Assembly (NCBI GenBank): GCA_030278955.1
Contig: JAOANR010000004.1
Span: 57,189,120-57,253,119, forward strand
Reading direction: 5' to 3'
Length of the DNA stretch: 64,000 bases
DNA from: Hygrophila difformis
Lineage: Eukaryota; Streptophyta; Magnoliopsida; Lamiales; Acanthaceae
Part shown: positions 19,409-30,069 of the stretch, piece by piece
How positions within the stretch are numbered: position 1 is the stretch's first letter
Layout: each line of letters starts with the position of its first letter
Translations under genes and position numbers: made by a program
Notes under the pieces: model-generated
What the model was told of the DNA's origin: nothing
What the model saw: only the letters and a program-made list of their open reading frames with translations
Databases searched by the model: none

Positions 19409-21805
19409 TCAGTTGGCATCTTTGAGTCTTCTAATGAGTGCATCCAGAGATTTCTTCTTTGGATTTTGTCGAGCTCCTCTTGTTCCGAAAGAACCAAACA
19501 GTCTATCAGATTGATCCCTCAACTTCTCGGAAATCGCAACAACCTTCCGATGATCAAGTGCATTGTAGCTCCTCTCCCTTATAACTGCATTCAAGAAGTT
19601 CTCAGGATGGCTGCTCAAAAGTAAGTTCACCATTTGCTTCAACTCGACGAGTCCTGATTTCAATCGATCTGCATCCGTCTCGGAAGAAATAAGAGAAGTT
19701 TGATTCTCTGCAAATGATTCCAACAGCTTAACATCAGCATCCAGCCCCATTACAGCGTTGACATTGAACCTTTTCACACCTTCCCCGAGTAAGGCCCCAA
19801 TGATCATCTCCGATATATGACTGAGAACATCTACCAATACGCGCTTCAGCACCTCATTCGGCAACACCTGCTGTGCAGTTGAAACCAACGTTTCCAGGAA
19901 AATAATGACCTCATTTGCATACTCGTTTCCCCCCTGTGGAGGTTCATCCGCCATCCAATTCACGTTTTCGATTAATGTCAGGAAACCATCGACCTTCTGC
20001 TTGAGCAAGCCCGACAGCATTTCTTCGGCAGCATCCCGGGCTTTCAATAGAGGGAACGGTCGCCTTCCCCTCTCTGCGATCCTCAGAGGAATTCCTGAGA
20101 GCTGTGCAGCATGACGAAAAAAGAAATCACAAGCACGTTCAAAAACTGCCATGTTTGCTGCCATCTGCATTGCTTGGGTAACTCCGTTGATTGAACCATT
20201 AACAACTTTCAACAAAGCCCCATCCAAGACCTCTATTAAGAGCCTGTCTAAGTACTTCTTAACCACGTCGTAAAAATCAAGCTGCCCACTGTACGACATG
20301 AAACTCACTGAATCCTCTATAAATGACCTCACAATTCGACAGCAATCAGGGACTGTAGATGAGAATGGGGCGACGTATGGAAATGCAGGCATGATATTCG
20401 ACGTTTGCAGCTGAAACGAAAGAATGTTCATTGAATATTCATATTCTTTCTTCATGTACATCGGCTCAAACTTATCTGCGGCCAGAGCCTCTGCGAATTG
20501 CTTTCGACAATCTGACAATAGCAATTCATGATACTTGTCCCTGTGCTTGCTCAACACATCAAGCAGAGCATCAATCGGATAACCAAATCTACGCAAAGTA
20601 ATGCCAAGCAGACTCACATAATCTTTAATCAACAACAAGTGATTAGCAGTCTGCATCCTGGAGAACTGATCCTCCAACACAGAGCACATCTTGCTCACAG
20701 CAGTATCCCATAGATTCTCCACCTCCATCTTTGATATCAGCCCGCCTCCTGTCCTCAATACGCTATCCTCCACTATGAAAAAGCCTGCAATTTGTGCGAA
20801 AAACGTCTGATGAGACTCGAGGAAAGGAGTCATCGACGAGACCTGGAAATCAGAAGTCAGCTGAAGCTTCCTATTCTCAAAATAATACTGCTTAAATGAA
20901 TCTTGGAGCCCGAGAGTCCGATGTATATGATAAGCCCTGTGCAGGGGCATCAAATCGAACCCAACAATTCCATTCCCACCGTCGGGCACTCCGTTGATCT
21001 CATCGTCGTCGTCCTCTTCTTCCAATGCGTAGGCACAGTCTCTGGTGCTAAGCCGGCTTTGTTCCTCGGCCTGGCGTTGCTTAATCCGAAGGTCTTCTTC
21101 TCTTTGGCGAGCTGCGGAGGCTTGACCGATTGCCAATTGTCCTAAATTCCTGCTCACGGTACGGATCTCCACCATCCAATCCCCAAATTCCTTACTGACT
21201 TCCCTCTCAATGTGAGCCCTAATCGAGGGGATCTGCTTCTCCAGCATCCTTTTCAGAGTAGACGATGGCGTGTTGTCGAGAAAACCGGTTTCGATCGAAT
21301 CCAAGCACTTCAGCGCCATGTAGAAATTGCCCTTGGCGAGATGCGAATTGGCGCGCGAACAGAGCTCCATTAGGCGCAGGCAATCGTTGAGCGCAGTCAC
21401 AGCGAGGGCGATGTTGGAGCACTTGTTTTTGGCCTGAACGAATGAGTCAAGCGACGTGAGGAGAGGACACGCGACGTTCTGAAGCTTAGAGTTGGAGGTG
21501 GAGAGGGATGATTTGAGTGAGTCGACGTCGGAGAGGAGAGATCGGAGATCGTCGACGGCGAGGATGAAGTCCTGATAGTGAGCGCGGCAGACATCTTCGA
21601 TCTCGTATTCCTTGGATTTGGAGAAGGATTTGAGGTGGTGAAGTAGGGTTTCGGGCTTGCCGGAGGCGAAGGCTTTGCGGACGAAGGGGGCGAGATCTTC
21701 GCCGTTGCAGATGGCGGCGGAGAGGAGGAGCTGGTCCTGTTTGTCCGGGGGGTCGGCGGAGTCGGCAGCGGGGAGTATTCTCCGGCGAGATCTTGTGGAG
21801 TGCAT
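19409..21805 (-). CDS. SEC15B: Exocyst complex subunit SEC15, intronless
   Basis: A single uninterrupted frame of 798 aa starts MHSTRSRRRI at 21805. The frame is open 97 codons further upstream, but that part is low-complexity leader without family similarity, so the downstream ATG is preferred. The protein has the SEC15 pattern: an N-terminal helical region (AFASGKPETLLHHLKSF, about residues 40-60), a charged linker with a run of acidic residues (EEEDDDDE, about 260), and the conserved C-terminal rod domain (about 450-790). Length agrees with plant SEC15 (near 790 aa) and the plant SEC15B gene is also intronless. SEC15 links Rab/ROP signalling on secretory vesicles to the octameric exocyst that tethers vesicles at the plasma membrane. 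The A/B paralogue assignment is inferred from gene structure. Confidence 0.93.
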   Translation of the reverse strand: MHSTRSRRRILPAADSADPPDKQDQLLLSAAICNGEDLAPFVRKAFASGKPETLLHHLKSFSKSKEYEIEDVCRAHYQDFILAVDDLRSLLSDVDSLKSSLSTSNSKLQNVACPLLTSLDSFVQAKNKCSNIALAVTALNDCLRLMELCSRANSHLAKGNFYMALKCLDSIETGFLDNTPSSTLKRMLEKQIPSIRAHIEREVSKEFGDWMVEIRTVSRNLGQLAIGQASAARQREEDLRIKQRQAEEQSRLSTRDCAYALEEEDDDDEINGVPDGGNGIVGFDLMPLHRAYHIHRTLGLQDSFKQYYFENRKLQLTSDFQVSSMTPFLESHQTFFAQIAGFFIVEDSVLRTGGGLISKMEVENLWDTAVSKMCSVLEDQFSRMQTANHLLLIKDYVSLLGITLRRFGYPIDALLDVLSKHRDKYHELLLSDCRKQFAEALAADKFEPMYMKKEYEYSMNILSFQLQTSNIMPAFPYVAPFSSTVPDCCRIVRSFIEDSVSFMSYSGQLDFYDVVKKYLDRLLIEVLDGALLKVVNGSINGVTQAMQMAANMAVFERACDFFFRHAAQLSGIPLRIAERGRRPFPLLKARDAAEEMLSGLLKQKVDGFLTLIENVNWMADEPPQGGNEYANEVIIFLETLVSTAQQVLPNEVLKRVLVDVLSHISEMIIGALLGEGVKRFNVNAVMGLDADVKLLESFAENQTSLISSETDADRLKSGLVELKQMVNLLLSSHPENFLNAVIRERSYNALDHRKVVAISEKLRDQSDRLFGSFGTRGARQNPKKKSLDALIRRLKDAN

Positions 21806-22850
21806 GGTGGATGGGGGTGGTGGTGGTGGTGGTTTTGAAAATTGGGACAGCAGAAGAGTATGTAGATAGATTGTAGACTGTAGAGTACTAGAATAGAAAT
21901 GTAGAACGTGGTCACGAGTCACGGGACACTGTTCACTGGTCACAGTCCAATCTACAGTACTTACCACTATATGCGAAGTACTCCACCAACTTTTCCTTAG
22001 AAAACTAAAAATAACACGTTGCTTATAAAAATGAAAAATAAAAATGGCAAACCACGTCCAAATGCCTACCCCAATCCCATACCCCTTCAAATTCAATTAT
22101 CACTCGAAATGCTAAAGATTATTATTGCACTTGCACCACTATTAGTAGTTTTTTATTATTAAAAATTACATATAATATTATTTATATAAGATAACATTAT
22201 ATCAGGATTAATACCATACGTGATGCGACTATTTTTCTGGCTTGATTCTGAAAGTGGGTGAGCTCTGCCGCCTTCAAGAGCTTTATTACACAAGGATTAA
22301 CATTTTTTATTTTTTTTATTTTTTTTATTTTTTTTTTTATCACAACCTAGAGAATAATAGTACGACTTTTATAGGCCTTTTAATCCTTTGAATTTGCCCA
22401 AATAACCTTTTTTTTTTATCCTTTGAATTTTCTGCCCAGCTTCATCCAACTTTTTTTATTTTCTGCCCAAATCAAGCATGACTTGTTAATCCTTTGAATT
22501 TGCAATACAACTTTTATAGGCCTTTTAATTATGTAAAAAACTGAATTTCACACTTTTTTAGTTTTTAGTTAGACTCAAATCTTCTTTCCATATCCTATTA
22601 GTCAGTCAAACCACTATCCACACCACACATCCAAATTAGTCAAACAAATGCCTTCTTATTTGTTGTATTTTCTATAAATATAGTACTTATAGAACATAAA
22701 TTGCAGATTTGGAAAACAATCATAAACTAGCTGTGAAGCTGATGAATGGAAGGATATAAAGGACTGGAGCCCAGAGCACACATCCCATGCCCGGCCGTTT
22801 ATTTCATTGTCTGAAGTCGTTGGAAGAATCCAGCATCCACCCCACCCCTG
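21806..22850. other. Intergenic: SEC15 leader/promoter and MFP2 3' UTR
   Basis: Positions 21806-22100 are the 5' flank of SEC15 (minus strand), with a (CCA)n-like tract at 21813-21831. Positions 22300-22350 and 22410-22420 are T-rich low complexity. An imperfect repeat of AATCCTTTGAATTTGC occurs near 22382 and 22485. No coding sequence is seen. Confidence 0.5.
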
Positions 22851-25800
22851 TTACAACTGGGACTTCACAGGCCTAGTTGTTTGTTTAGCCTTCAAAAAAT
22901 AAATAAACAATGCTAAGTTATACCAAAACTTAAAACAACAATGAAGCAAACGAGGAATTGGATGGTCGCGACTAACGAATGGGAGAGACCAAAAAGTCAC
23001 AGAAGTTGTAGTAAAGAACAATATTAGCAAGTGTGAGAACCTGGTGAAGGGTCCTTCAAAAGGCAACCATCAAAGTGTCACAAGTTGTTACTTGTAATAA
23101 TCTTTAGCACTCACCAGTGATGTCTTGTTTGCAGAATGCTCCAATATATAATTGCAAGGCCTAAAGAACTCCCCATATTCCACTGACCATTTCTCCAATC
23201 TCAAATGTATATAACTGGAATCTAATGAATCGGACCAGTACACGATTCCTCCCCTGCAGGGTTGGGTTTCGCATCTGAGCTTTGTCTCACCAGTTAAAGA
23301 TGGAAAAATGGAAGGAAGAAAAGAATCATCAGATCATTCGTTTACCTGTATGTTGGGAATCCCATTCCCAAGACAGACGCAACATCAAGATCAGATGACC
23401 TTATGATGATGTCCTCAGAAAGTATTTGGCATACTTCATTTAACACAGGAAACAGGACCATCTCAGCCATCTCGACATCAGACAGTTTCGTTAGCTGCAG
23501 CCATCAGAGAAGCGCATAACTGAGGTAAGCTGGTTACAGTGAGAAACTTTAGAGATCACACACATACACAAATACACACACAAGGACCAACCTTCCAATT
23601 AACGTTCACATTGGACACATTCCTAGCTTTCTCAATATGCTTCTGTAGCTCAGGATCTGGGAGACAAGATTTGTATATACCTTTACCGTCATTGTAACAA
23701 ACATTGTACCAAAAGTAAAAACAGATCGTACAGACACGCAATCTCACACACACAAAAAAAAAAGTAGATGAAGTGGATAAATTACCATCATGGCCATTTT
23801 GCCATAGGAATGACATCAATTTAGTCTTGTAGGGTCGGTCTGGAAGATTCTCAGCAACACTTTTACTAATAATTGCAACAGCTTGAAATCCAATCATATC
23901 TATCAATCTGCACTAATTTCATCAGCAGTGGACAAATATTGACATAAATGTAGAATTCCAATTAAATGGGCATGCATTTCACATTTATCTGCTCAATATA
24001 ATAAACAAAGCTTCAGAATGGGAACTATGGCATAGCATAAGAAATACTTCCTTTTTCTTTTCTTTTAAAATTTTAGAGATGACTATGCTCCACAAAATCA
24101 TGGTATCAAACACCAGTTATCAGGTGTGAAAACCAAACTTCTTTGTTCATCAATACACAGCATACCTAAAAGGACCCATTTGCATCCCAAAACTTTTAAG
24201 AGCCCGATCAATCTGATTAGCATCCACACCACATTCTGTGAGTAGTATTGCTGCGTGCAAATATGTAACAAGCATTCTGTTCACCGCACTTCCCTTGTAG
24301 TCACTAACTAGAATAGGAGTCTTCCTAACCTTTCTTCCAAATTCTATCAAATCAACAATTACTTGAGGTGATGTACTCTTCATATGAATTATTTCCATAA
24401 GAGGCATAGCAGGAGAAGGGCTGCAACCAAATGATGAGGAAGAAAAAGAATTCAAAACAAACTCTTGAAGTGAAAAGTTCTCCCTAATTCTTCAAATTAC
24501 CAGAAAAAGTGGACTTGAGCTATTCGATCTTTGGATTTGGTTTTTTCTCCAACCAATTTTAAACTGAATGTTGAGCTAGTGCTGGAAAAAATGCAGCGCG
24601 GGTTACAAACATTCTCAAGATTTGCAAATAGTTGTTGCTTCAATGACAAATCTTCAGATTCAGCCTGGCCAAGTTATGGATCAACAGGAGAAGATTAATT
24701 TTCAGAATCCATTTTGGGATCTTTGCATCAACTTCTAAACAGGAGTGAGACAAATTACTAAAGAAAGTTCCTTTAAATTTTATGCTTATATGTTGTATCA
24801 CCAATCTGCTTGCTTATGCAACACATTAAACATAAAATGTAATAAGTAGAGGTGAGAACAAGACGAAAAAATGATGCTGGAAAACCTTCAAAAATACCTC
24901 TATAACTAAATCAACTTCTTTGAAGTTGTCATAATCAAGAGTGCCCTTCAAAAGAGAGAAGGCCTTTCCAAGATCATTTTGAGTTGCCTTTCCATTCTTG
25001 ACATAATTTGTCAAATTTCCTGTGATGGAAAAACAATAGCCTCAAAGCATTGATCCTTCTCACAGAAATAAGTTCAGAAATAGTGAAGGCATACCTTTAA
25101 TTCTGTTCATTTCATTTAACAGATGCTTCTCGTTCTTCTCTTTCAGTATGACTCGATAATTCCTAAGAACTAGAATTGTTGCTATTTCAGAGCTCATTAA
25201 TCCACCGGAAATAACAGCAACATTAACTATTTTTCTTGGCAGCAAGTTCATCTCAGAAATTCCAGGAACCTGATACGCAATAGCAAATGATGCAAGGAGA
25301 GACGGAATGGAAGAGAACAGATGCTTCAGTATATATCTAATCTATAGTCTAGAATAAAGGGGCAATAAGATGGTGAGGAGCATCAAATTGATAACTCCGT
25401 CTGCAAACAAGACAAAACTAAATGGAAAGTGTTTCATGGTCTCAAATTATAGGGCCACAGCAAATATCATCTATTTAATTTTTCAGAGAAATTATAGAAT
25501 TTTAGTTTTAGAGAAATAGATTTAACCAACTACCATTGCATCTATTATCTAGTTGTGATGTCATCAGTAACACTGGACTTGTTTTCTGACTAGGTTCTGT
25601 AAATCACACTTGAATTTGTAATGAATTATGGGCCCGAGAAAAAAAAAAATCACAGTTGCAGAACCTTTGCAATTTGACGTTGAGCAAAAAATATGTGGAC
25701 CAGACTCCGGCATGTACTAGATTGTCGAAGTTCATGGAGAGCTTCTGCTTCCTGTCAGTATTAAGGAAATAATACAGCATCCATTGGACTTCATCACCAG

Positions 25801-28800
25801 AAGAAAATATTGAGGCATGTCATACCTTCCATAATGCATTACGAGGATCTAAGACAATGCCCTCTTCAATGACATCAATGCACACTAATGGGTGCATCAC
25901 ATTTGGATTTTTTCTTTGGATTTCAAGTCGTGCTGAATTGAGTATGTTCTTAGCTTCTTCAACAGATACTAATTTCTCAGTTTTGTAAAGACTGATTACC
26001 CAGGGTCTTCTACCCTCTGCAATTTCGAAAGCCCATTGCTGAGCCACTTCAAGTAGCTTATCCGCAGGAACTAAGGCATCCACGAGAGACAAACGTCGAG
26101 CCTCCTCCCCGTTTACTGGCTTTGACATCTGATGGAGCAAAAAAAAGGAGGGTTTTAAGATGTCAGGGTAAGAATTGGAAGAGAAGAAACACAAAATCTC
26201 ATACCAATATCATTTCAAGAGCTTCAGGAAGGCCCACAAGCCTTGGAAGCCTCTGAGTCCCTGGAGGAAATTGAAATACAATATCAATAATGAAGCAAAT
26301 ATATCTGATCAGCTGTCAACAGATGACTGTGTAAAAAGTGTTTAGTTGAATTCAATCTTTTAATTTGAGAAACATATTGTGGAATTAACTACAAACGTAA
26401 GGGTTAGTTAACTTTCCTGTCCCTTGCCTGCTTTGCCATCATAGTGAAGATTAACAAAATTCATTTTCATTTCCCTTTGATCGATATTTTTTACTAACAG
26501 AACTCACAAGCACGTTCCCCCAGCCATTAATTGCCACTCATCATCACTTTCAACAATTGGAATGTTCTATGTGAACCATTGAGTCATTGTACAAGCATTT
26601 AAAATATTTCCACCAACCAATGTGAAATATCGTATCTTACTCTCGTACCAGAGAAAGCAAGGGCATAAAACCAACTGGATGTATGATAAACACAAAAGTG
26701 ATTGATATATGGCAAACATGAAACATCTGTTGGGTAGGGAATACTAATTGCACAAGGGAAACATGAAAAATAAAAGTCACCTCTATGTTATTGTTTCCAA
26801 TTATTTCATAAATAAACGTACAATTGCTGCTCCTCCACAGTCCACATATTGCATTATGGAACCCTCTTAAAAAGAAAACTTAATATACTTCAATTACAGA
26901 AGAACTAAGCAGTGTCAAAATTTTTTTGAAGGAAATGGTAAAAGTTTTTCTCCAGTCATACAGAAGAAAATGAACAATTTGGAACAATATTTATGAAGCA
27001 TAAGAAAGATAGCCTTTTTTTTCTTTTCCATTTTGACAGATAGGCATGGCACGTTTGTACACAATTAGCTACAATTTTATCTCTATTGCATCAGCAAGTA
27101 TTAGGTAAGACAAAAGTTTTTTCCAAAATGTGGATCCAAATTATTAAGCAAAGCAAATGCAGCAGTACCCCCAAGTCCTGGAAGAATTCCATACTGAAGT
27201 TCAGTAAGACCAAGTTGTGCAGAGGAAGTTGAGATGCGAGCGTGGCATGCCTGAAAGAGAAAAAACAATAAATCAGGATCAAGCAAAATAGACCTGAATA
27301 AAAAGAATCCCTAAAAAATACAAGTAATAACAAAAAGAAAAAGAGTTATAGAAAAGTGTAACGATCGTTACAAGAGCAATTTCCAGTCCCCCACCAAATG
27401 CAGGTCCATCAATAGCTGCTACGAAAGGCTTTTTTGCAGCTGCAGTGGAAAAAACTAATGATTTCAAGGGCAAAACAAAAGATCCTCCAACAAAGTAGAA
27501 GCCAGCAGAGATAAATACCTTCCAAAGTATCAGTGATAAACCCAATTGACATAAATCCGAGCTCCATTTTTGCTATTACGGACGCAAAACTCTTAGAACT
27601 TGGTAAAATTTTAAAGTATTCCCATAGAAGAGACGATACATATATTGCCAATCTTACTCATTTTCCTTTGACTGCCCCCAAAGGCTGTCACATCAAATCC
27701 AGCAGAAAACTTTCCATTTAAACCTGTTTGGTTAAAAAGTGTATTAGACTCATCGTGACACTATCTTCCAGAAAGCAACAAGAAACCTGAAGTCTTACCA
27801 GTAATCACAATGGCTTTCACATCATTTCTTGATACAGCTCTTTCAATAGTCTCTTTCAAGCTCAACATCACTACAGAATGACAATGTTATAAACGTTGGA
27901 GAACATGGAGAGAGCTGTAATGAGAATTATGTGAGATGGGGAAATTGTGGAGTAAAGGCAGAGCCTGTCAGAAGGATTGTCCCACTCAATTAACCAACAT
28001 TAATTATGGCAAAAGTGAATGTTAACTGGAAATTTACGAAGAAAATTCAGTCAGGCTTATCTGTCCTGTTTAAGATTCCATGTTATGAACCATATCCATG
28101 ACAAACACCTGGAAACAACCATGCTTAACAGGTTCCTATGTATTCCCAGCCAAAGAAGAACCAAAAGTGAACATTTACTATTCCTTTATTTTGAATTACT
28201 TCGGATATGATTCTCCGTGCTTTGTAACAACTAGAATCGTGAAATAAGTGCATTATTGTCGAGATAACAAAATTCATCTAATATATTTGAAAAGGTTCTC
28301 AGTCTGTAGCAATCATCTGCATTCTGTCTAAATTAAACCACAATTCAGGGTCACTAATTACTGCTTTGTAACTCATATGATGATCTGTATTAAACCCCAA
28401 TTAACAAAGGAAAAACACACAATTAGCTCAAATCAATTGAATTTGAACACGAAACAAACGGGGTGATCAACACGTTTCTTCAAGCAAACGAAGCATCCAT
28501 GATAAAAAACAACGGAAACACAAAGGAGCTACATGCCCGTATTCATCGGAACATTAATTTCAGACAATCCGGAACTTCTGGTCCTAAACAATTAATATAA
28601 ACTATTTAAGTTAAATTAATCTTTAAGCATGACACTGAACATCACGGAGCAGACAGTTGCTTCTCAATCTCTCGGCCTCTCTAACATGTCTAAAAACAGT
28701 CAAATTAAGCAAGCAAACGAATAATATGGGGATTAGAGTAAAAGATACCGTCGACAGATAGCAGATTGAGAGGTGGATTGTTGATTCTGACGACGGCTAC

Positions 28801-28839
28801 TCCATGTTCTCCGACTTCCAGCGCGGTTTTCTGGCGCAT
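22851..28839 (-). CDS. MFP2: Peroxisomal fatty-acid beta-oxidation multifunctional protein (MFP2-like)
   Basis: Eighteen exons on the minus strand join in frame to 710 aa (plant MFP2 is near 725): 28839-28749, 27870-27799, 27723-27658, 27572-27519, 27439-27372, 27250-27169, 26260-26205, 26128-25826, 25751-25665, 25269-25095, 25019-24898, 24664-24501, 24420-24166, 23907-23786, 23680-23592, 23494-23346, 23253-23115, 22889-22851. The N-terminal enoyl-CoA hydratase part keeps both catalytic glutamates (E114 in GGGLE, E134 in LTEL). The 3-hydroxyacyl-CoA dehydrogenase part keeps His444 (HFFCP), Glu456 and VNRM, but the NAD-binding IGGGLMGSG motif has become ISGGLMSSE (313-321) and the usual SNTS has become STSS. 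The last exon ends SQL, a PTS1-like peroxisome signal. The protein should hydrate 2-trans-enoyl-CoA; dehydrogenase activity is doubtful. It looks more diverged than a housekeeping copy. Confidence 0.87.
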
Positions 28840-29081
28840 GTTGATGTTGCTGCGTATGTAGAGTTTCAGAGCTGATGTTTGTGGACAGTCTGGCGGTCCT
28901 ACTGGCTACTCCTAGATATTCCTCCTTTTGGGACCTGGACCTTTGTCATTTGCCTAATTAGAATTTGTGAAATTACGAGTTTAAAATAAAATATAAGTAA
29001 TTTATTTTTGTTTCATATGGAGAGAAATGTAGATTGTGATTGTGTACCATAACTTGGCCAAAATTGTCAAGTTTCTACTTA
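28840..29081. promoter_or_regulatory. 5' flank of the MFP2-like gene
   Basis: This is the upstream region of the minus-strand MFP2-like gene, bounded on the far side by a MITE. No clear TATA box or known motif stands out. Transcription start is unknown. Confidence 0.35.
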
Positions 29082-29337
29082 CTCCGTATTCAAATGTTTT
29101 TTACATACCCACTTTTCACGCAGTCCAATGCACATTTTAAACCATTAATAACTCAAGTTCGGTACAAATAGAAATTCTAAAAGTTCGATATTTAAAAACT
29201 ACTCGACGAGACGAATCTAACAAGATCCCACTTGACTATATTTTAACTTGTATAACTATGATAAAACTTTAAGTAAAAGTTTGTGGGTGAATAGTAACAC
29301 ATTACTAAACGTCAACAACATATGAAAACGGAGGTAG
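29082..29337. mobile_element. Stowaway-type MITE, same family as 8810-9069
   Basis: The insert starts CTCCGTATTC and ends AACGGAGGTAG with TA on each side (29080-29081, 29338-29339). The interior shares long stretches with the MITE at 8810-9069, for example AATTCTAAAAGTTCGATATT and the GACGAGACGAATCTAA segment, so they are one family with modest divergence. Confidence 0.85.
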
Positions 29338-29549
29338 TATTTTTTATTTATTTTTTGTTAAACATGTCAAGTTTCTAATTTTCAATTTGGTTGGGTTGAT
29401 TTTTCTTTTCTTTTTCTTTTTCTTTTTCTTTTTAATGTAGATGTAGAAATGATTAAAAAAAAATAAAAATGAGACTCGTCATTTCACGTTATTTAGTTTT
29501 AAGATAGAATACCCTATCCTTTTTTTAGGTGAATAATTCCCTATCCTTT

Positions 29550-29948
29550 TTTGGGTAAACAGAGACGTTGCTAGAACATCGGCAAAAAAGAAAAAACTAA
29601 AAAACGCTACAGAAAAAGGGGGGAGACAGAGTAAAAGCAAGATAAATCAATCCCGAATGAACCAAATGCCCATCATGTCTGCAGAGATGAGGGGCAGCGC
29701 CTCCTCCGGGGGATAAGCCCAAGTCGTGAAGAAATCAACCGAGCGTGCACCACGCTTCGCCAAGGAGTCCGCAACCGAGTTGCCTTCCCGATACAGATGA
29801 AACCAATGAAAGTCTGGATGCTGAGCAAGGAGCTCCGAGATACGTAGAACAAGCGGCTGAAGCCAATGACCATCCGAGGTGCCAGATCGAATCAACCGAA
29901 GAGCTTCAGTGGAATCAGAGAAACAAGCAGCCTTGTCAATCCCCAACG
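29550..29948 (-). mobile_element. 5'-truncated LINE fragment with RNase H domain
   Basis: On the minus strand it encodes part of an RNase H domain (FSDSTEALRLI, then YREGNSVADSLAKRGA, then FFTTWAYPPEE) followed by a short A-tail. A 9-bp direct repeat CTATCCTTT flanks it (29541-29549 and 29949-29957), consistent with target-primed insertion of a 5'-truncated non-LTR retrotransposon. Confidence 0.85.
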
Positions 29949-30069
29949 CTATCCTTTAAAACAAACAAAACAATTGATGAGATTTTTTCAGTAAATATAA
30001 GAGTACAACTCAGCTATTTTTTTAAAAAATTATATACTTAAAACAATATTGAGTCAAAGTTGAACAATG

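Noticed and set aside
21806..22096. Upstream extension of the SEC15 frame with an earlier ATG
   Set aside because: The 97 added residues are low-complexity leader without family similarity; the ATG at 21805 gives the usual SEC15 length.
22851..28839. Calling the MFP2-like gene a pseudogene because only short frames are visible
   Set aside because: All 18 exons join at GT-AG borders with consistent phase to 710 aa without a stop. Doubt concerns activity, not the frame.
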